From Candidatus Olsenella pullistercoris (GTDB lineage: Bacteria; Actinomycetota; Coriobacteriia; Coriobacteriales; Atopobiaceae), in the NCBI GenBank assembly GCA_019116525.1, contig DXBM01000067.1:32599-96598 (forward strand): a DNA stretch of 64,000 nucleotides, given 5' to 3'. Under the pieces are notes generated by a model, which had not been told where the DNA came from, made no database searches, and was given only the letters and a program-made list of their open reading frames with translations. Within the stretch, counting starts at the first letter, position 1; the number at the start of each line of letters is the position of its first letter. Position numbers and translations under genes: made by a program. Shown here piece after piece: positions 1 to 8,245 of this stretch.

Positions 1-412
1 GGACGAAGCAGATGGCGTCGGTCGAGGAGGCATCGAAGCGGGCGCGACCGTCCCCTGCCGGCCACGCGGAGGCCTCCTCGAGCGCGGTGAGCAGAGCGGC
101 CGCCATCACGGGAGCGAGCCGCAGCTCGTGCGCGTCCTTGAGGCACGTGACCATGCGGGCGGGCGCACCGGAGAACGAGAGCGCCGCGACCGTGGCGCGC
201 GCCTCCCAGCCCCCGTCGCACTCCGTGCAGGTGAGCGAGCCAAAGGGCGCGCCGCACATGGGACAGGCGAGGCGCTGCTCGATCCACGGCAGCGCCGAGC
301 GGCACTCGGCGCACAGGAGCTCCCCGGGCTGGTCGCACGCCACGCAGCGCGTGGGCCACAGCACCTCCGCGAGCCCCTCGGCAACCGCACCGGGAAAGCG
401 CCCGATACGCAT
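1..412 (-). CDS. comF: ComF-family phosphoribosyltransferase-like protein (partial, 3' end outside window)
   Basis: The first 137 codons are visible; the gene runs off the left edge. The N-terminus carries two zinc-ribbon-like cysteine pairs of pairs, C23/C26/C34/C37 and C50/C53/C62/C65, followed by the SFSGAP and CLKD stretch (KYxGAxxxxxxxLK region) typical of ComF. ComF proteins are cytosolic, support DNA uptake in competent bacteria, and are also reported to help primosome-independent fork restart. The start at ATG 412 is preceded by a strong GGAAGGGGG ribosome binding site; a second ATG 25 nt upstream is out of frame. The PRTase half with the PRPP loop lies outside the window, so activity cannot be judged. 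Confidence 0.85.
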   Translation of the reverse strand, partial: MRIGRFPGAVAEGLAEVLWPTRCVACDQPGELLCAECRSALPWIEQRLACPMCGAPFGSLTCTECDGGWEARATVAALSFSGAPARMVTCLKDAHELRLAPVMAAALLTALEEASAWPAGDGRARFDASSTDAICFV

Positions 413-879
413 GCGACCCCCTTCCGCTGGCGGATGGGGGTCGTCGCATGGACCCAGTCTAGCACGCGTGCCACGCGGCGGAGCGCGCGAGCTCGAGGGG
501 CAGAGGCGGACCTCCGGCGCCTGAGGCAGCCCGCCAGCACCTGAGGCGGTACGCGAGCCCCCTTCTGGCTGAAACAAAGCGAAGTGCACGACCATTTCTC
601 AACGATGAGCACAGGCGCTCCCCGCCGCTCGCGTTTGCGCAGGATGCGCGGAGTCGCAAGGCGCCCCAGGCGGCCGCGGCAAGAAATCGTCGTGCACATC
701 GCGCCGTTTGAGCCAGTTGCCCGCCCCTGAACCTCCCCGAGCGAGCCGAAGGGCCTCGCGCAGGGCACAGACGACGGCAAGCCGTCGCCGGGCCCGCGCC
801 GGCCAAACTCGTGCCCCGGAAGCAAGGATTACGGGTAAGCTCAGGTCAGAGCACCCGCAGCGCACAGGGAGGGCAGACC
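413..879. other. 467-bp gene-free stretch containing an imperfect inverted repeat
   Basis: No reading frame here has a credible ribosome binding site or recognisable protein. The only structure seen is a long imperfect inverted repeat: 567-599 and 682-714 match as reverse complements over 33 bp at roughly 80 percent (shared core GTGCACGAC plus ATTTCT and AAAC), with an 82-nt GC-rich loop. It resembles the other dispersed palindromic elements of this window and may be a REP-like insertion between comF and the next gene. Confidence 0.55.
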
Positions 880-1446
880 ATGGGCGAGCAGGCAATCTGC
901 GTGGCCAGCGCGAACGTGACGGCGCCCGAGCTGGCGGCTGCGCTCGAGCACCTGACGAGCGACCTCGCCGAGGCCCTTCCCGTCTACGCCCGGATCGCCG
1001 GCACCGAGGCTCCCACGCTCGCGCGGAGCCGCGCCGGCGCCGACGTCGCCCGCGCGGGCACCGTCCTTCTTGCCCTCGCTCTCGAGGACGGAGCGCCTCC
1101 CCTGGAGGGCCCGCCGGCGAGCTGGGCGCCCGCCGGGGCGCGCGTCTACGCGCTCGTCACGACCGCGGGCGACCCGCAGCTGGCAGCGGCTGCCCTCGCC
1201 GAGCTGCGAGAGCTCTGCGAGCTGCGCGGCCAGGCATGGATGGGCGGCCTTGCCGTGGGCAACGCCGCCACCGTCACGCGCTTCTCGCGCGGCCCGCGCA
1301 TGGGATGGGCGCGCCGCCGCGTCTCCGAGGCGCTCGACCAGCTCGCATGGGCCCTGCTCGCCGGCGCGCCCTGCGACGAGCGGCTCGTGCAGCCGTCGCT
1401 CGCGGCGCGCCTCGCGGCACACGTCCTCCCGTCGCAGAGGGCGTAG
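880..1446 (+). CDS. hypothetical protein, weakly flavodoxin/FMN-reductase-like
   Basis: This 188-residue protein is not confidently recognised. The start at ATG 880 follows an AGGGAGGG ribosome binding site; the frame is open further upstream but without a site. The C-terminal part (GGLAVGN, then P-MGWARRRVSEALDQLA) recalls the tail of flavodoxin-like NAD(P)H/FMN reductases of Coriobacteria, where a glycine-rich loop is followed by a long helix, but no flavin-binding N-terminal T/S-rich loop is obvious. The middle is alanine-, leucine- and proline-rich. There is no signal peptide or membrane span. It is convergent with tatD, with 12 bp between the stop codons. Function unknown. Confidence 0.6.
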   Translation: MGEQAICVASANVTAPELAAALEHLTSDLAEALPVYARIAGTEAPTLARSRAGADVARAGTVLLALALEDGAPPLEGPPASWAPAGARVYALVTTAGDPQLAAAALAELRELCELRGQAWMGGLAVGNAATVTRFSRGPRMGWARRRVSEALDQLAWALLAGAPCDERLVQPSLAARLAAHVLPSQRA

Positions 1447-1458
1447 ACGCCCCGGCCC

Positions 1459-2469
1459 CTACCTGCCGAAGAGCGCGCAGGCGTTCTCCCAGAGCGCGCG
1501 GTAGGTCGCCTCGCGGCTGCCGCGGCTGGCCCGCTCGCGCACGTCGGCCACGCACGCCGCCGAGAACGCCACCATCGCGGGCTCGCACTCCTCGCCGCGC
1601 AGCGGCACCGGCGCCATGTAGGGGCTGTCCGTCTCGGTGAGCAGCCGGCGCTCGGCGCAGAACGCGGCCGCCTCGCGGATGTCGTCCGAGCGCGTGAACG
1701 TGGCCGCCCCGCCAAAGGCGATGTGGCACCCCAGGCTCGCGAAGTTCTCCATCACCTGGACGCCCGCGGTAAAGCAGTGCAGGTCGCAGCCGCGCTCGGG
1801 CACGCCCTCGTCGCGCAGGATGCGCGCCGCGTCAACGTAGGCGTTGGAGAGCATGTCACCGGCCGTCGCGCGCACGTGCAGCTGCACGGGCAGGTCGAGC
1901 TCATGGGCCAGGCGCAGCTGCCGGCGGAAGGCGTCCTCCTGGACCTCGCGCGGGACCTTGCTGTACGGCCCGAGGTCGAGCCCGAACTCGCCAACGCCCA
2001 CGCAGCGGGGGCTGGCGAGAAGCTCGCGCAGCCGCGCCATGGCCTCGTCGTCGAGCTGCTCCGCGCCGTAGGGGTGCACGCCCGCCACGATGCGCACGTT
2101 GTCGAGGAGCTCCGGCGCGCCCCAGCCGTCGAACGCCGGCGGGACGAAGCCCTCCTCGGCGCACTCCGCCAGCGCCTCGCGGGCGACCTCGACCTGCTCG
2201 TCGATCCAGTCGAGCAGCTCCGGAGCGCTCCCCCACCGGCGCGGCACGTCGTCCACGGCGTCAACGGGCACCACGAGCAGGCGCACGCCGGCGAGCGCGG
2301 CGCGCACGAGCGCCATCGCCGGGTCATGGGCGCGGAAGCTCGTCAGGTGGCCGTGGGTGTCGGCGAGCGGGGCGAGGGGCGCGGGCAGCGGGCGCGGCGC
2401 CCCCTTGCGGTCATGGAAGAGCTCGTGGTCGGCGAGCGTGAGGTCATCGAGGGCGATCTTCTCGGGCAT
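1459..2469 (-). CDS. tatD: TatD-family metal-dependent DNase
   Basis: The protein has 336 residues, longer than the usual 255-265 because of an N-terminal extension of about 35 residues and some insertions. Metal-binding signatures of the TatD/YcfH amidohydrolase barrel are in order: DTHGHL near the N-terminus, GEFGLDLG (carboxylate ligand), QLHVRA, DLHCFT and ETDSPYMAP. Family members are cytosolic 3'-5' exonucleases or DNases acting in DNA repair. It lies in the order metG-ksgA-tatD on the minus strand, a classic bacterial arrangement (metG-tatD-ksgA neighbourhood). The gap to ksgA is 8 bp, so the three are probably co-transcribed. The ribosome binding site is GAGGAG just upstream of ATG 2469. 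Confidence 0.9.
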   Translation of the reverse strand: MPEKIALDDLTLADHELFHDRKGAPRPLPAPLAPLADTHGHLTSFRAHDPAMALVRAALAGVRLLVVPVDAVDDVPRRWGSAPELLDWIDEQVEVAREALAECAEEGFVPPAFDGWGAPELLDNVRIVAGVHPYGAEQLDDEAMARLRELLASPRCVGVGEFGLDLGPYSKVPREVQEDAFRRQLRLAHELDLPVQLHVRATAGDMLSNAYVDAARILRDEGVPERGCDLHCFTAGVQVMENFASLGCHIAFGGAATFTRSDDIREAAAFCAERRLLTETDSPYMAPVPLRGEECEPAMVAFSAACVADVRERASRGSREATYRALWENACALFGR

Positions 2470-2477
2470 GGTTCTCC

Positions 2478-3326
2478 TCAGGTGGCGAGCGCGGCGGCGA
2501 GCCGCGCGAAGTCCTCGGTCGAGAGCGTCTCGGCGCGACAGGTGGGCGCGATGCCGCAGGCGGCGAACGCCGCGTCCAGCGCGGCCCTGTCAAAGCCAGA
2601 CGCCGACATGGAGTTTCTGATGGTCTTGCGACGCTGGGCGAACGCGGCGTCAATGACGGCGGAGACCTCGGCCGCGCGGCCAGCGTCCACGAGCGGCGCG
2701 CGCTCGATGCGGACGACGGCAGAGTTCACGTGGGGCGGCGGCATGAAGTTGCCCGGCCCCACCTCAAAGCGACCGGTCACCCGGGCAAGAAGCGAGAGCT
2801 TGGCCGTGTAGGCGCCATAGGTGCGGTTGCCGGGCTCGGCGCAGATGCGGTCCGCCACCTCGGCCTGCACCATCACCACCAGGCGCGAGAGCGAGGGCAT
2901 CTCCTGCAGGTAGCGCAGGATCACCGTGGCGGCCACGTTGTAGGGAAGGTTCGACACGAGCGCGCACGGCTCGCCGCCGGACGCCTCGACGACCTCCTCG
3001 GGCGTTACGCGCAGGGCGTCGCCCATGATGTAGGCAAAGCTCGGGTGGGCGGCAGCGTGCGCCGAGAGCACCGGCTCCAGGGAGCGGTCGGCCTCGATCG
3101 CCGTCACCTGCCCCGCCTCGGCGAGAAGGGCCAGCGTGAGCGTACCGATGCCGGGGCCCACCTCGAGCACGCGGTCCTCGGGGCCAAGCTCGGCGAGCGC
3201 CATGATCTTCTCGATCACGTCGTTGCTCACCAGGAAGTTCTGGCCGAGGCTGTGCTTGGTGGCGAGCCCGTACGCGTCGAGAAGGGCGCGGGTGGCGCCA
3301 GGGCTTGCGAGCGGAGAGCCTCCCAC
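2478..3326 (-). CDS. ksgA: 16S rRNA dimethyladenosine transferase
   Basis: KsgA/RsmA methylates two adjacent adenines near the 3' end of 16S rRNA, a late checkpoint of 30S assembly. The 282-residue protein shows the family landmarks: KHSLGQNFLV, the SAM-binding VLEVGPGIGTLT loop, LVSNLPYNVA (catalytic NLPY) and a C-terminal helical domain ending RRKTIRNSM. The frame is open to 3413 inside metG, but the homologous part begins after the metG stop. I chose GTG 3326, 5 bp downstream of that stop. Tight coupling to metG suggests translation by re-initiation. Confidence 0.92.
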   Translation of the reverse strand: MGGSPLASPGATRALLDAYGLATKHSLGQNFLVSNDVIEKIMALAELGPEDRVLEVGPGIGTLTLALLAEAGQVTAIEADRSLEPVLSAHAAAHPSFAYIMGDALRVTPEEVVEASGGEPCALVSNLPYNVAATVILRYLQEMPSLSRLVVMVQAEVADRICAEPGNRTYGAYTAKLSLLARVTGRFEVGPGNFMPPPHVNSAVVRIERAPLVDAGRAAEVSAVIDAAFAQRRKTIRNSMSASGFDRAALDAAFAACGIAPTCRAETLSTEDFARLAAALAT

Positions 3327-3331
3327 GGCGC

Positions 3332-4939
3332 CTACTTCGACGTGTCGAGACGCGGGAAGAGGGCCTCTCCCTTGGTCACGGGAACGCCGCCCGCGAGGCC
3401 GCCCCAGGCGCACGCGGCAGCAAGGTCGTCGGTGGACGCCTCCGCCTCGAGCGACATGCGGCGCAGGACCTCCGCCGAGGTCTCGGGCATGAACGGGGCG
3501 AGCAGGTGCGCGCAGATGCGGATGGACTCGAGCAGGCTCGAGATGATGTCGGCGAGCTCGCCGGCGCGCTCCGGGTCCTTGGCCACGGCCCAGGGTGCGG
3601 AGTCCTCGATGAAGTGGTTGGCGGCGTGCACGAGCTCCATCACCACGTCCTTGGCGCCCGCGTAGTCGAAGACCCCCATTCGGCTCGCATAGCGCTCGTA
3701 GATGCCCTCGGCAACGCCCTTGAGCACGCCGTCCTTCTCGGCCCAGCCCTCAGCGAGCGCCGGCGTGGCCCCGTCGAAGTACTTGGCGCTCATGTTGAGG
3801 GCGCGGCTGACGAGGTTGCCCCAGCTGTTCGCGAGGTCGGCGTTGTAGACCTGCTCCATGCGCTCAAACGAGATCGCGGAGTCCTCGCCGTGAATGACGT
3901 CGGTCATGAAGTAGTAGCGGTAGCCCTCCACGCCGAGCAGGTTGATGACGTCGCGCGGGGCGATCGCGTTGCCGCGGGACTTGCTCATCTTCTCAGCCTT
4001 GCCCGTCTCGGCGTTGCGCACCGTGAGGAAGCCGTGAACGAAGACGTGCTTCGGCAGCGCCTCGCCGATGGCCATGAGCATGGCGGGCCACAGGATGCAG
4101 TGGAAGCGGATGATGTCCTTGCCAATCACGTGGCACTGCGCGGGCCAGCGGCGCGCGAGCTCGGCCACGGAGTCGGGGTCGGTGAGGCTGTAGCCCACGG
4201 AGGTCATGTAGTTGAGCAGGGCGTCGAACCACACGTAGGTCACGTGCCCGTCGTCGAAGGGGACCTTGATGCCCCAGTCGAAGGTCGTTCGCGAGACGGA
4301 GGTGTCCGTGAGGCCGCCCTCCACGAAGGAGCGGACCTCGTTCATGCGGAAGTCGGGCTGGACGAAGTCAGGGTGCTCGTCGTAGAGCTTGAGCAGGCGG
4401 TCCTGGAAGGCGGAGAGCTTGAAGAAGTAGGACTCCTCCTGGACGCGCTCGAGCGGGCGGCCGCAGTCCGGGCAGAGGTGCTCCCCCTTGGTGCCGCGCT
4501 CCTCGTCGGCCTTCTCGACCTGGGTCTCGGTGAAGTAGGTCTCCTCGGGGACGCAGTACCAGCCGTCGTAGGAGCCCTTGTAGAGGTAGCCGGACTCGAG
4601 CATGCGCTCCCAGAGGTACTGGACCGCGTGGTGCTGGCGCGGCTCGGTCGTGCGGATGAAGTCGTCGTTCGACACCTCAAGCTCGCCCCAGAGGTCCTTG
4701 AAGTGCGGGGCCTGGCTGTCGCACCACTCCTGCGGCGTCATGCCGTGGGCCTCCGCGGCCTCCGCGACCTTCTCGCCGTGCTCGTCCATGCCGGTCAGGA
4801 ACTTGACGTCATAGCCGGCCGCCCGACGGAAGCGCGCCTGGACGTCGGCGAGCAGCGTGCAGTACGCCGTCCCGAGGTGCGGGTCGGCGTTGACGTAGTA
4901 GATGGGGGTGGTGATGAAGTAGGACGGCTTCTCTGCCAT
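3332..4939 (-). CDS. metG: methionyl-tRNA synthetase
   Basis: Class I aminoacyl-tRNA synthetase charging tRNA-Met. The 535-residue protein starts at ATG 4939 (after a GGAG site) with the hallmark sequence FITTPIYYVNADPHLGTA, where PHLGTA is the HIGH-type motif. The knuckle pair CPDCG is present at about residue 155, and KMSKSRGN is the KMSKS loop. The C-terminus stops after the anticodon-binding helical domain without the tRNA-binding EMAP-like domain, as in many Gram-positives with the short form. The upstream open frame to 5341 is repeat-derived and was excluded. First gene of the metG-ksgA-tatD set. Confidence 0.95.
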   Translation of the reverse strand: MAEKPSYFITTPIYYVNADPHLGTAYCTLLADVQARFRRAAGYDVKFLTGMDEHGEKVAEAAEAHGMTPQEWCDSQAPHFKDLWGELEVSNDDFIRTTEPRQHHAVQYLWERMLESGYLYKGSYDGWYCVPEETYFTETQVEKADEERGTKGEHLCPDCGRPLERVQEESYFFKLSAFQDRLLKLYDEHPDFVQPDFRMNEVRSFVEGGLTDTSVSRTTFDWGIKVPFDDGHVTYVWFDALLNYMTSVGYSLTDPDSVAELARRWPAQCHVIGKDIIRFHCILWPAMLMAIGEALPKHVFVHGFLTVRNAETGKAEKMSKSRGNAIAPRDVINLLGVEGYRYYFMTDVIHGEDSAISFERMEQVYNADLANSWGNLVSRALNMSAKYFDGATPALAEGWAEKDGVLKGVAEGIYERYASRMGVFDYAGAKDVVMELVHAANHFIEDSAPWAVAKDPERAGELADIISSLLESIRICAHLLAPFMPETSAEVLRRMSLEAEASTDDLAAACAWGGLAGGVPVTKGEALFPRLDTSK

Positions 4940-5354
4940 ATGACGACTCCTCATGACGGAATGTGGCATGCGGGGTCGATTGTACTCTTCCGGGCCGCCT
5001 GCGCGCGCCGCCACGCCGACGCTTCTGGCCCGGCGCCGCGTCCGCCCCGGCACTCCGGAATCGCGCCGCGTCCCAGCCGCGAGCGCGCCGCTCCAAAATC
5101 GGGGCACGTCCCAGCCGAGAAGGGCCGTGCGCTCCAAAATCGGGGCACGTCCCAGTCCGTACAGGGCATTACGGCTGGGACGTGCCCCGTTTTGCGAGCA
5201 AATCGTCCTTCTCGACTGGGACGTGCCCCGTTTTGCGAGCATCCTGCACCCGCGACAAGCTCGGGAACACAGCGGGGCGCGGGCGCGGCACAGGCGAGGG
5301 GGAGGAAGGGGGCCCTCGGCGCGCGCCGCGCCCGCCGGCATTGCGGACTAGCTC
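4940..5354. other. gene-free stretch between the TrpA-like gene and metG
   Basis: This 415-bp stretch has no supportable gene. It must hold the metG promoter (minus strand), but no clear -35/-10 pair was seen. Its right two thirds are occupied by the four-copy palindromic repeat described at 5090-5240. Confidence 0.6.
5090..5240. repeat. four-copy inverted repeat, two forward and two reverse
   Basis: A 25-bp unit (core GGGGCACGTCCCAG flanked by CTCCAAAATC) occurs at 5090-5115 and 5131-5155, then inverted at 5174-5199 and 5216-5240. The inverse copies read TTTTGCGAGC at the end where the forward copies have GCTCCAAAA, so the two arms differ slightly. The whole can fold as nested hairpins. The arrangement is typical of REP/BIME clusters rather than CRISPR, because units alternate orientation and the spacers are short and unequal. 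Confidence 0.8.
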
Positions 5355-6071
5355 CTAGCAGCTGGCCTTGAACTCGGCGATCTTGGCGGCGAGCGCCTCG
5401 GGGTCCTCCTGCAGCTTCAGGATCGTGCTGCCGATGAAGGCGCCGTCCGCACCGGCCTCCTTGACCTGGGCGGCCACCTCAGGGGTGTGGACGCCCACGC
5501 CGCAGTAGATCGGGTTCTCGAGACCGCGCTCGCGCAGGTACTCGATGCAGGACTTGAGCGTGGGGTGCTCAGGCGTCGCCTGGCCCTCGGCGGGGACGGC
5601 CTGCAGGTAGGTGAAGCCGTTGGAGGCGAGCGCGTAGGCGACCTCGTCCTCGGGCAGGTGGAACTGCACATAGCAGCTCACGCGCAGGCCGGCATCGATG
5701 ACCTGGTTCTTGATCGTGTCGTCCTTGAGGCCGACGAGGATGATGTCAAGGTAGCCGTTGTCGAGGCAGAACTTGACGAACTTCTCGACGCCGATCTCCT
5801 CGACCACGTTCTCGTAGACCATGAGGATGAACTCGGTGTCGGGCAGGCTGCGCTTGACCTCGGCCATCTCCTCCATGTAGCGGTCGTAGTCGTCGCAGGC
5901 CTCGAGCGCCTTGGCCATGCGGCCGGAGATGAGCTCGCTCTCGAGGAAGGGGTTGCGCGAGGGGAAGTCGATCTCAATGGTGTCGACGCCGCTCTCGACG
6001 TAGGTGTGGGCCATCTTGGCGCTGTCCTCGAGCGTGGGGTAGCCGTTGCACAGGTAGGCGATGAGCTTCAT
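5355..6071 (-). CDS. TrpA-like barrel protein (tryptophan synthase alpha homologue, function unknown)
   Basis: This 238-residue (beta/alpha)8 protein aligns along its length with the alpha subunit of tryptophan synthase, which cleaves indole-glycerol phosphate. The glutamate equivalent to Glu49 is kept (DTIEIDFPS), and the phosphate loop GVGVHTPEVAAQ plus GADGAFIGSTI is well conserved. The loop that holds Asp60 in TrpA (PxADGP) reads PFLESE, so the general acid is replaced by Glu and the following Gly-Pro is lost. No trpB or other trp gene is nearby. The gene is last in a nucleoside catabolic cluster, so a retro-aldol or isomerase step on a sugar phosphate is more likely than tryptophan synthesis. 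ATG 6071 follows AAAGGA. Database labels of trpA would be misleading. Confidence 0.8.
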   Translation of the reverse strand: MKLIAYLCNGYPTLEDSAKMAHTYVESGVDTIEIDFPSRNPFLESELISGRMAKALEACDDYDRYMEEMAEVKRSLPDTEFILMVYENVVEEIGVEKFVKFCLDNGYLDIILVGLKDDTIKNQVIDAGLRVSCYVQFHLPEDEVAYALASNGFTYLQAVPAEGQATPEHPTLKSCIEYLRERGLENPIYCGVGVHTPEVAAQVKEAGADGAFIGSTILKLQEDPEALAAKIAEFKASC

Positions 6072-6095
6072 TGCCGGGGGTCCTTTCTCGATATG

Positions 6096-6124
6096 GGTCA
6101 AAAGGGGCCTGTCCCCTTTTGACC
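6096..6124. repeat. REP-like palindrome between two cluster genes
   Basis: 12-bp perfect arms GGTCAAAAGGGG and CCCCTTTTGACC are separated by CCTGT. The element lies 3 bp after the stop of the alcohol dehydrogenase gene and upstream of the TrpA-like ribosome binding site. The GGGG-cctgt-CCCC centre resembles the other GGGAC-N-GTCCC palindromes of the window. In RNA it would form a stable hairpin that could lower expression of the distal gene. Confidence 0.75.
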
Positions 6125-6127
6125 GGC

Positions 6128-7270
6128 TTAGCCGAGGTAGATCTTCTCGATGAGCTCGGCGAACTGCGGGACGGTCGGGATGATCGGGTTGGTCTTCGTG
6201 CAGCCGTCGGCGAGCGACATCTCCGCCATCTCCTGGAGGCTGGCCATGAAGGCGTCCTTGTCGGGGATCGCCTCGGCAAGAGTGCCGATCCCCACGCGGG
6301 CGTTGAGGTCGCGCACGACGCTCGCGAGGTCGGTGGCGTCAACCTTGGCAGCGAGGCGATCGTAGACGGCCTTGGCGCGCGGGTCGGCGCTGTTCCAGTC
6401 GATCACGTAGGGCATGATGATGGCGCAGAGGCGACCGTGGGCCACGGGGAAGAAGCCGCCGATGGTCTGGGCGATGGAGTGGACGATGCCGAGCGAGACG
6501 TTGGTGAAGGAGAGGCCGGCCACCATCGAGGCGTTGGCCATGTACTCGCGGGCCTCCATGTCGTCGCCGTTGTCGTAGGCGCGCGGCAGCCACTTGATGA
6601 TGTCGAGCGCGGCCGCCTCGCCGAGAATGTCGCCGAGGTAGTTGGCGCGCGTGGAGGCGAGCGCCTCGACGGCGTGCGTGAGGGCGTCCATGCCGGTCTC
6701 GGCGGTGACGTGCTTGGGCATGGTGGCGGCGACCTCGGGGTCGACGATCGCGATGTCCGGCATCATCTCCATGTCGCCGAGGCCGTGCTTGTGGCCGGTC
6801 TCGTCGTCGGAGATGACGACCGAGCGGGAGACCTCGCTGGCGGTGCCGCTCGTCGAGGGGATGCACATGAAGCGGGCCTTGGCGCGCAGCTTGGGCAGCG
6901 GCTTGGTGGAGAGGATCTTGTCGAGGGTGTCGAGCTCGGGGTGCTCGTAGATGACCCACATGGTCTTGGCGGCGTCCATGACCGAGCCACCGCCGAGGGC
7001 GCAGATCAGGTCGGGGTTCCACTCGAGCATGGCGTCGGCGCCCTTGCGGACGGACGCGAAGTGCGGGTCGGGCTCGACGCCGCGGAAGATCGTGGTCTCG
7101 GCGCCGGCCTCGTGGAAGTACTCCTCCACCTTGGCGAGCGTGCCGTTCTTCTCGACGGACGAGCCGCCGATGACGATCATCGCGCGCTTGCAGGGCACGG
7201 ACTTGATGTACTCGAGGCAGCCCTGCCCGAACATGAGCTCAGAGCCGGCCAGCTTCATCGGACGCATCAT
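6128..7270 (-). CDS. iron-containing alcohol dehydrogenase
   Basis: The 380-residue protein belongs to the Fe-ADH (group III) family, which interconverts aldehydes or ketones and alcohols with NAD(P). Seen in order: MIVIGGSSV, the nucleotide-binding ALGGGSVMDAAK, PSTSGTASE, and the iron ligands in GMDALTHAVEAL and HSIAQ...VAHG. Tandem ATG codons (7270, 7267) follow GGAAGGGAAG. Within the nucleoside cluster it may reduce an aldehyde released by cleavage of a pentose phosphate, which would also re-oxidise NADH in an anaerobe. The exact substrate cannot be read from sequence. Confidence 0.88.
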   Translation of the reverse strand: MMRPMKLAGSELMFGQGCLEYIKSVPCKRAMIVIGGSSVEKNGTLAKVEEYFHEAGAETTIFRGVEPDPHFASVRKGADAMLEWNPDLICALGGGSVMDAAKTMWVIYEHPELDTLDKILSTKPLPKLRAKARFMCIPSTSGTASEVSRSVVISDDETGHKHGLGDMEMMPDIAIVDPEVAATMPKHVTAETGMDALTHAVEALASTRANYLGDILGEAAALDIIKWLPRAYDNGDDMEAREYMANASMVAGLSFTNVSLGIVHSIAQTIGGFFPVAHGRLCAIIMPYVIDWNSADPRAKAVYDRLAAKVDATDLASVVRDLNARVGIGTLAEAIPDKDAFMASLQEMAEMSLADGCTKTNPIIPTVPQFAELIEKIYLG

Positions 7271-7352
7271 GGTTTCTTCCCTTCCCGGCGAGTCCCTCGC
7301 CGATTGACTGCATTGCGCCGCGCCGCGGCCCCGCGGGACCGCGGCCGGGAGA

Positions 7353-8147
7353 CTACTTGTGGAGCGCGTCGAGGACCTCACGGACGAGGTCGTAGTCGAT
7401 CGGGTTGTGAACGTCGCCGCCCTTCTTGAGGCTGGAGCCGATGATGGCGCCGTCAGCGATGTTCAGCTGCTCGTCGATGTTCTCGGCCTTGACGCCGCTG
7501 CCGGCGATCACGGGCACGTCGACCACGGACTTGACGCGACGGATCATGTCGATCGGGGTCTCCACGCCGATGGCGGAGCCGGTGACGATGATCGCGTCGG
7601 CGCCGCAGCTCGCGGCCTCCTTGGCAGAGGTCTCGACGGGCATGTCGGGCAGCACCATGTGAGCGTGCTTGACCTGGACGTCGGCCAGGACCATGACGTC
7701 GGCCGCCTCGAGGTTGCGCCTCGTCTCCATGCAGAGCTTGGAGCAGGGCGTGATGAGGCCGTTGGTGAACAGCACCGTGTCAACGAGGACCGGGATGCGC
7801 ACGAACTGGCAGCCGTTGGCCTTGGCGATGGAGAGCGATGCCACGCAGTCGTTGAAGGCGGCGTCGACGCCCACCGGGATGCTCACGGCGTCGCGCACGC
7901 GAGCGGTGGCCGCGGAGAGGGCGGCGACCTGGGGCGTGTCGAGCGTGGCGCCGAAGGGGTTGTCGTTCATGTTCTCGACGATGACCGCGTCGACGCCGGC
8001 CTTCTCGAGCGTGAGGGCGTCAGCGACCGCCTGGTCCATGATCTTCTTCACGTCGCCGCCGAACTCGGCCGTTCCAGGGAGGGCGAGGCAGTGCACCATG
8101 CCAATCACGAACTTGTTGCCCTTGGCTATGACGCTCCTGATGTCCAT
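7353..8147 (-). CDS. BtpA/SgcQ family TIM-barrel protein
   Basis: The 264-residue protein matches the BtpA/SgcQ family: GMVHCLALPGTAEFGGD at the start, VENMNDNPFG, an internal DVQVKHAH and the phosphate-binding end VIAGSGVKAENI plus GAIIGSSLKKGG. BtpA was named for photosystem I biogenesis in cyanobacteria and SgcQ from an uncharacterised sugar operon of E. coli; the reaction is not known. The two C-terminal phosphate loops indicate a phosphorylated ligand. ATG 8147 follows AAAGGAG. Its place beside a nucleoside phosphorylase and PfkB kinase suggests action on a ribose phosphate. Confidence 0.85.
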   Translation of the reverse strand: MDIRSVIAKGNKFVIGMVHCLALPGTAEFGGDVKKIMDQAVADALTLEKAGVDAVIVENMNDNPFGATLDTPQVAALSAATARVRDAVSIPVGVDAAFNDCVASLSIAKANGCQFVRIPVLVDTVLFTNGLITPCSKLCMETRRNLEAADVMVLADVQVKHAHMVLPDMPVETSAKEAASCGADAIIVTGSAIGVETPIDMIRRVKSVVDVPVIAGSGVKAENIDEQLNIADGAIIGSSLKKGGDVHNPIDYDLVREVLDALHK

Positions 8148-8161
8148 GCGGACTCCTTTCC

Positions 8162-8242
8162 GGGGGCTGAGCCCCCTTGTCTGGGCACGGGCGCGACCTC
8201 TTCTCCTCGCGCGCCCGAAGGTTGTCTTGTGCGCGGCGAGAA
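8162..8242. repeat. two hairpins and a GGCGAGAA octamer between cluster genes
   Basis: GGGGGCTGAGCCCCC (8162-8176) and the GGGCGCG/CGCGCCC pair (about 8188-8215) can each form a hairpin, followed by a GGCGAGAA octamer at 8235. The region separates the nucleoside phosphorylase and BtpA genes in an otherwise tightly packed cluster and may be an attenuation or RNA-processing point. Confidence 0.5.
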
Positions 8243-8245
8243 ACC

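Noticed and set aside
5090..5240. CRISPR array
   Set aside because: Units alternate orientation and the spacers are short and unequal; no cas genes.
3305..5371. 688-codon open frame on the plus strand
   Set aside because: Antisense to metG and reaches into the four-copy repeat.
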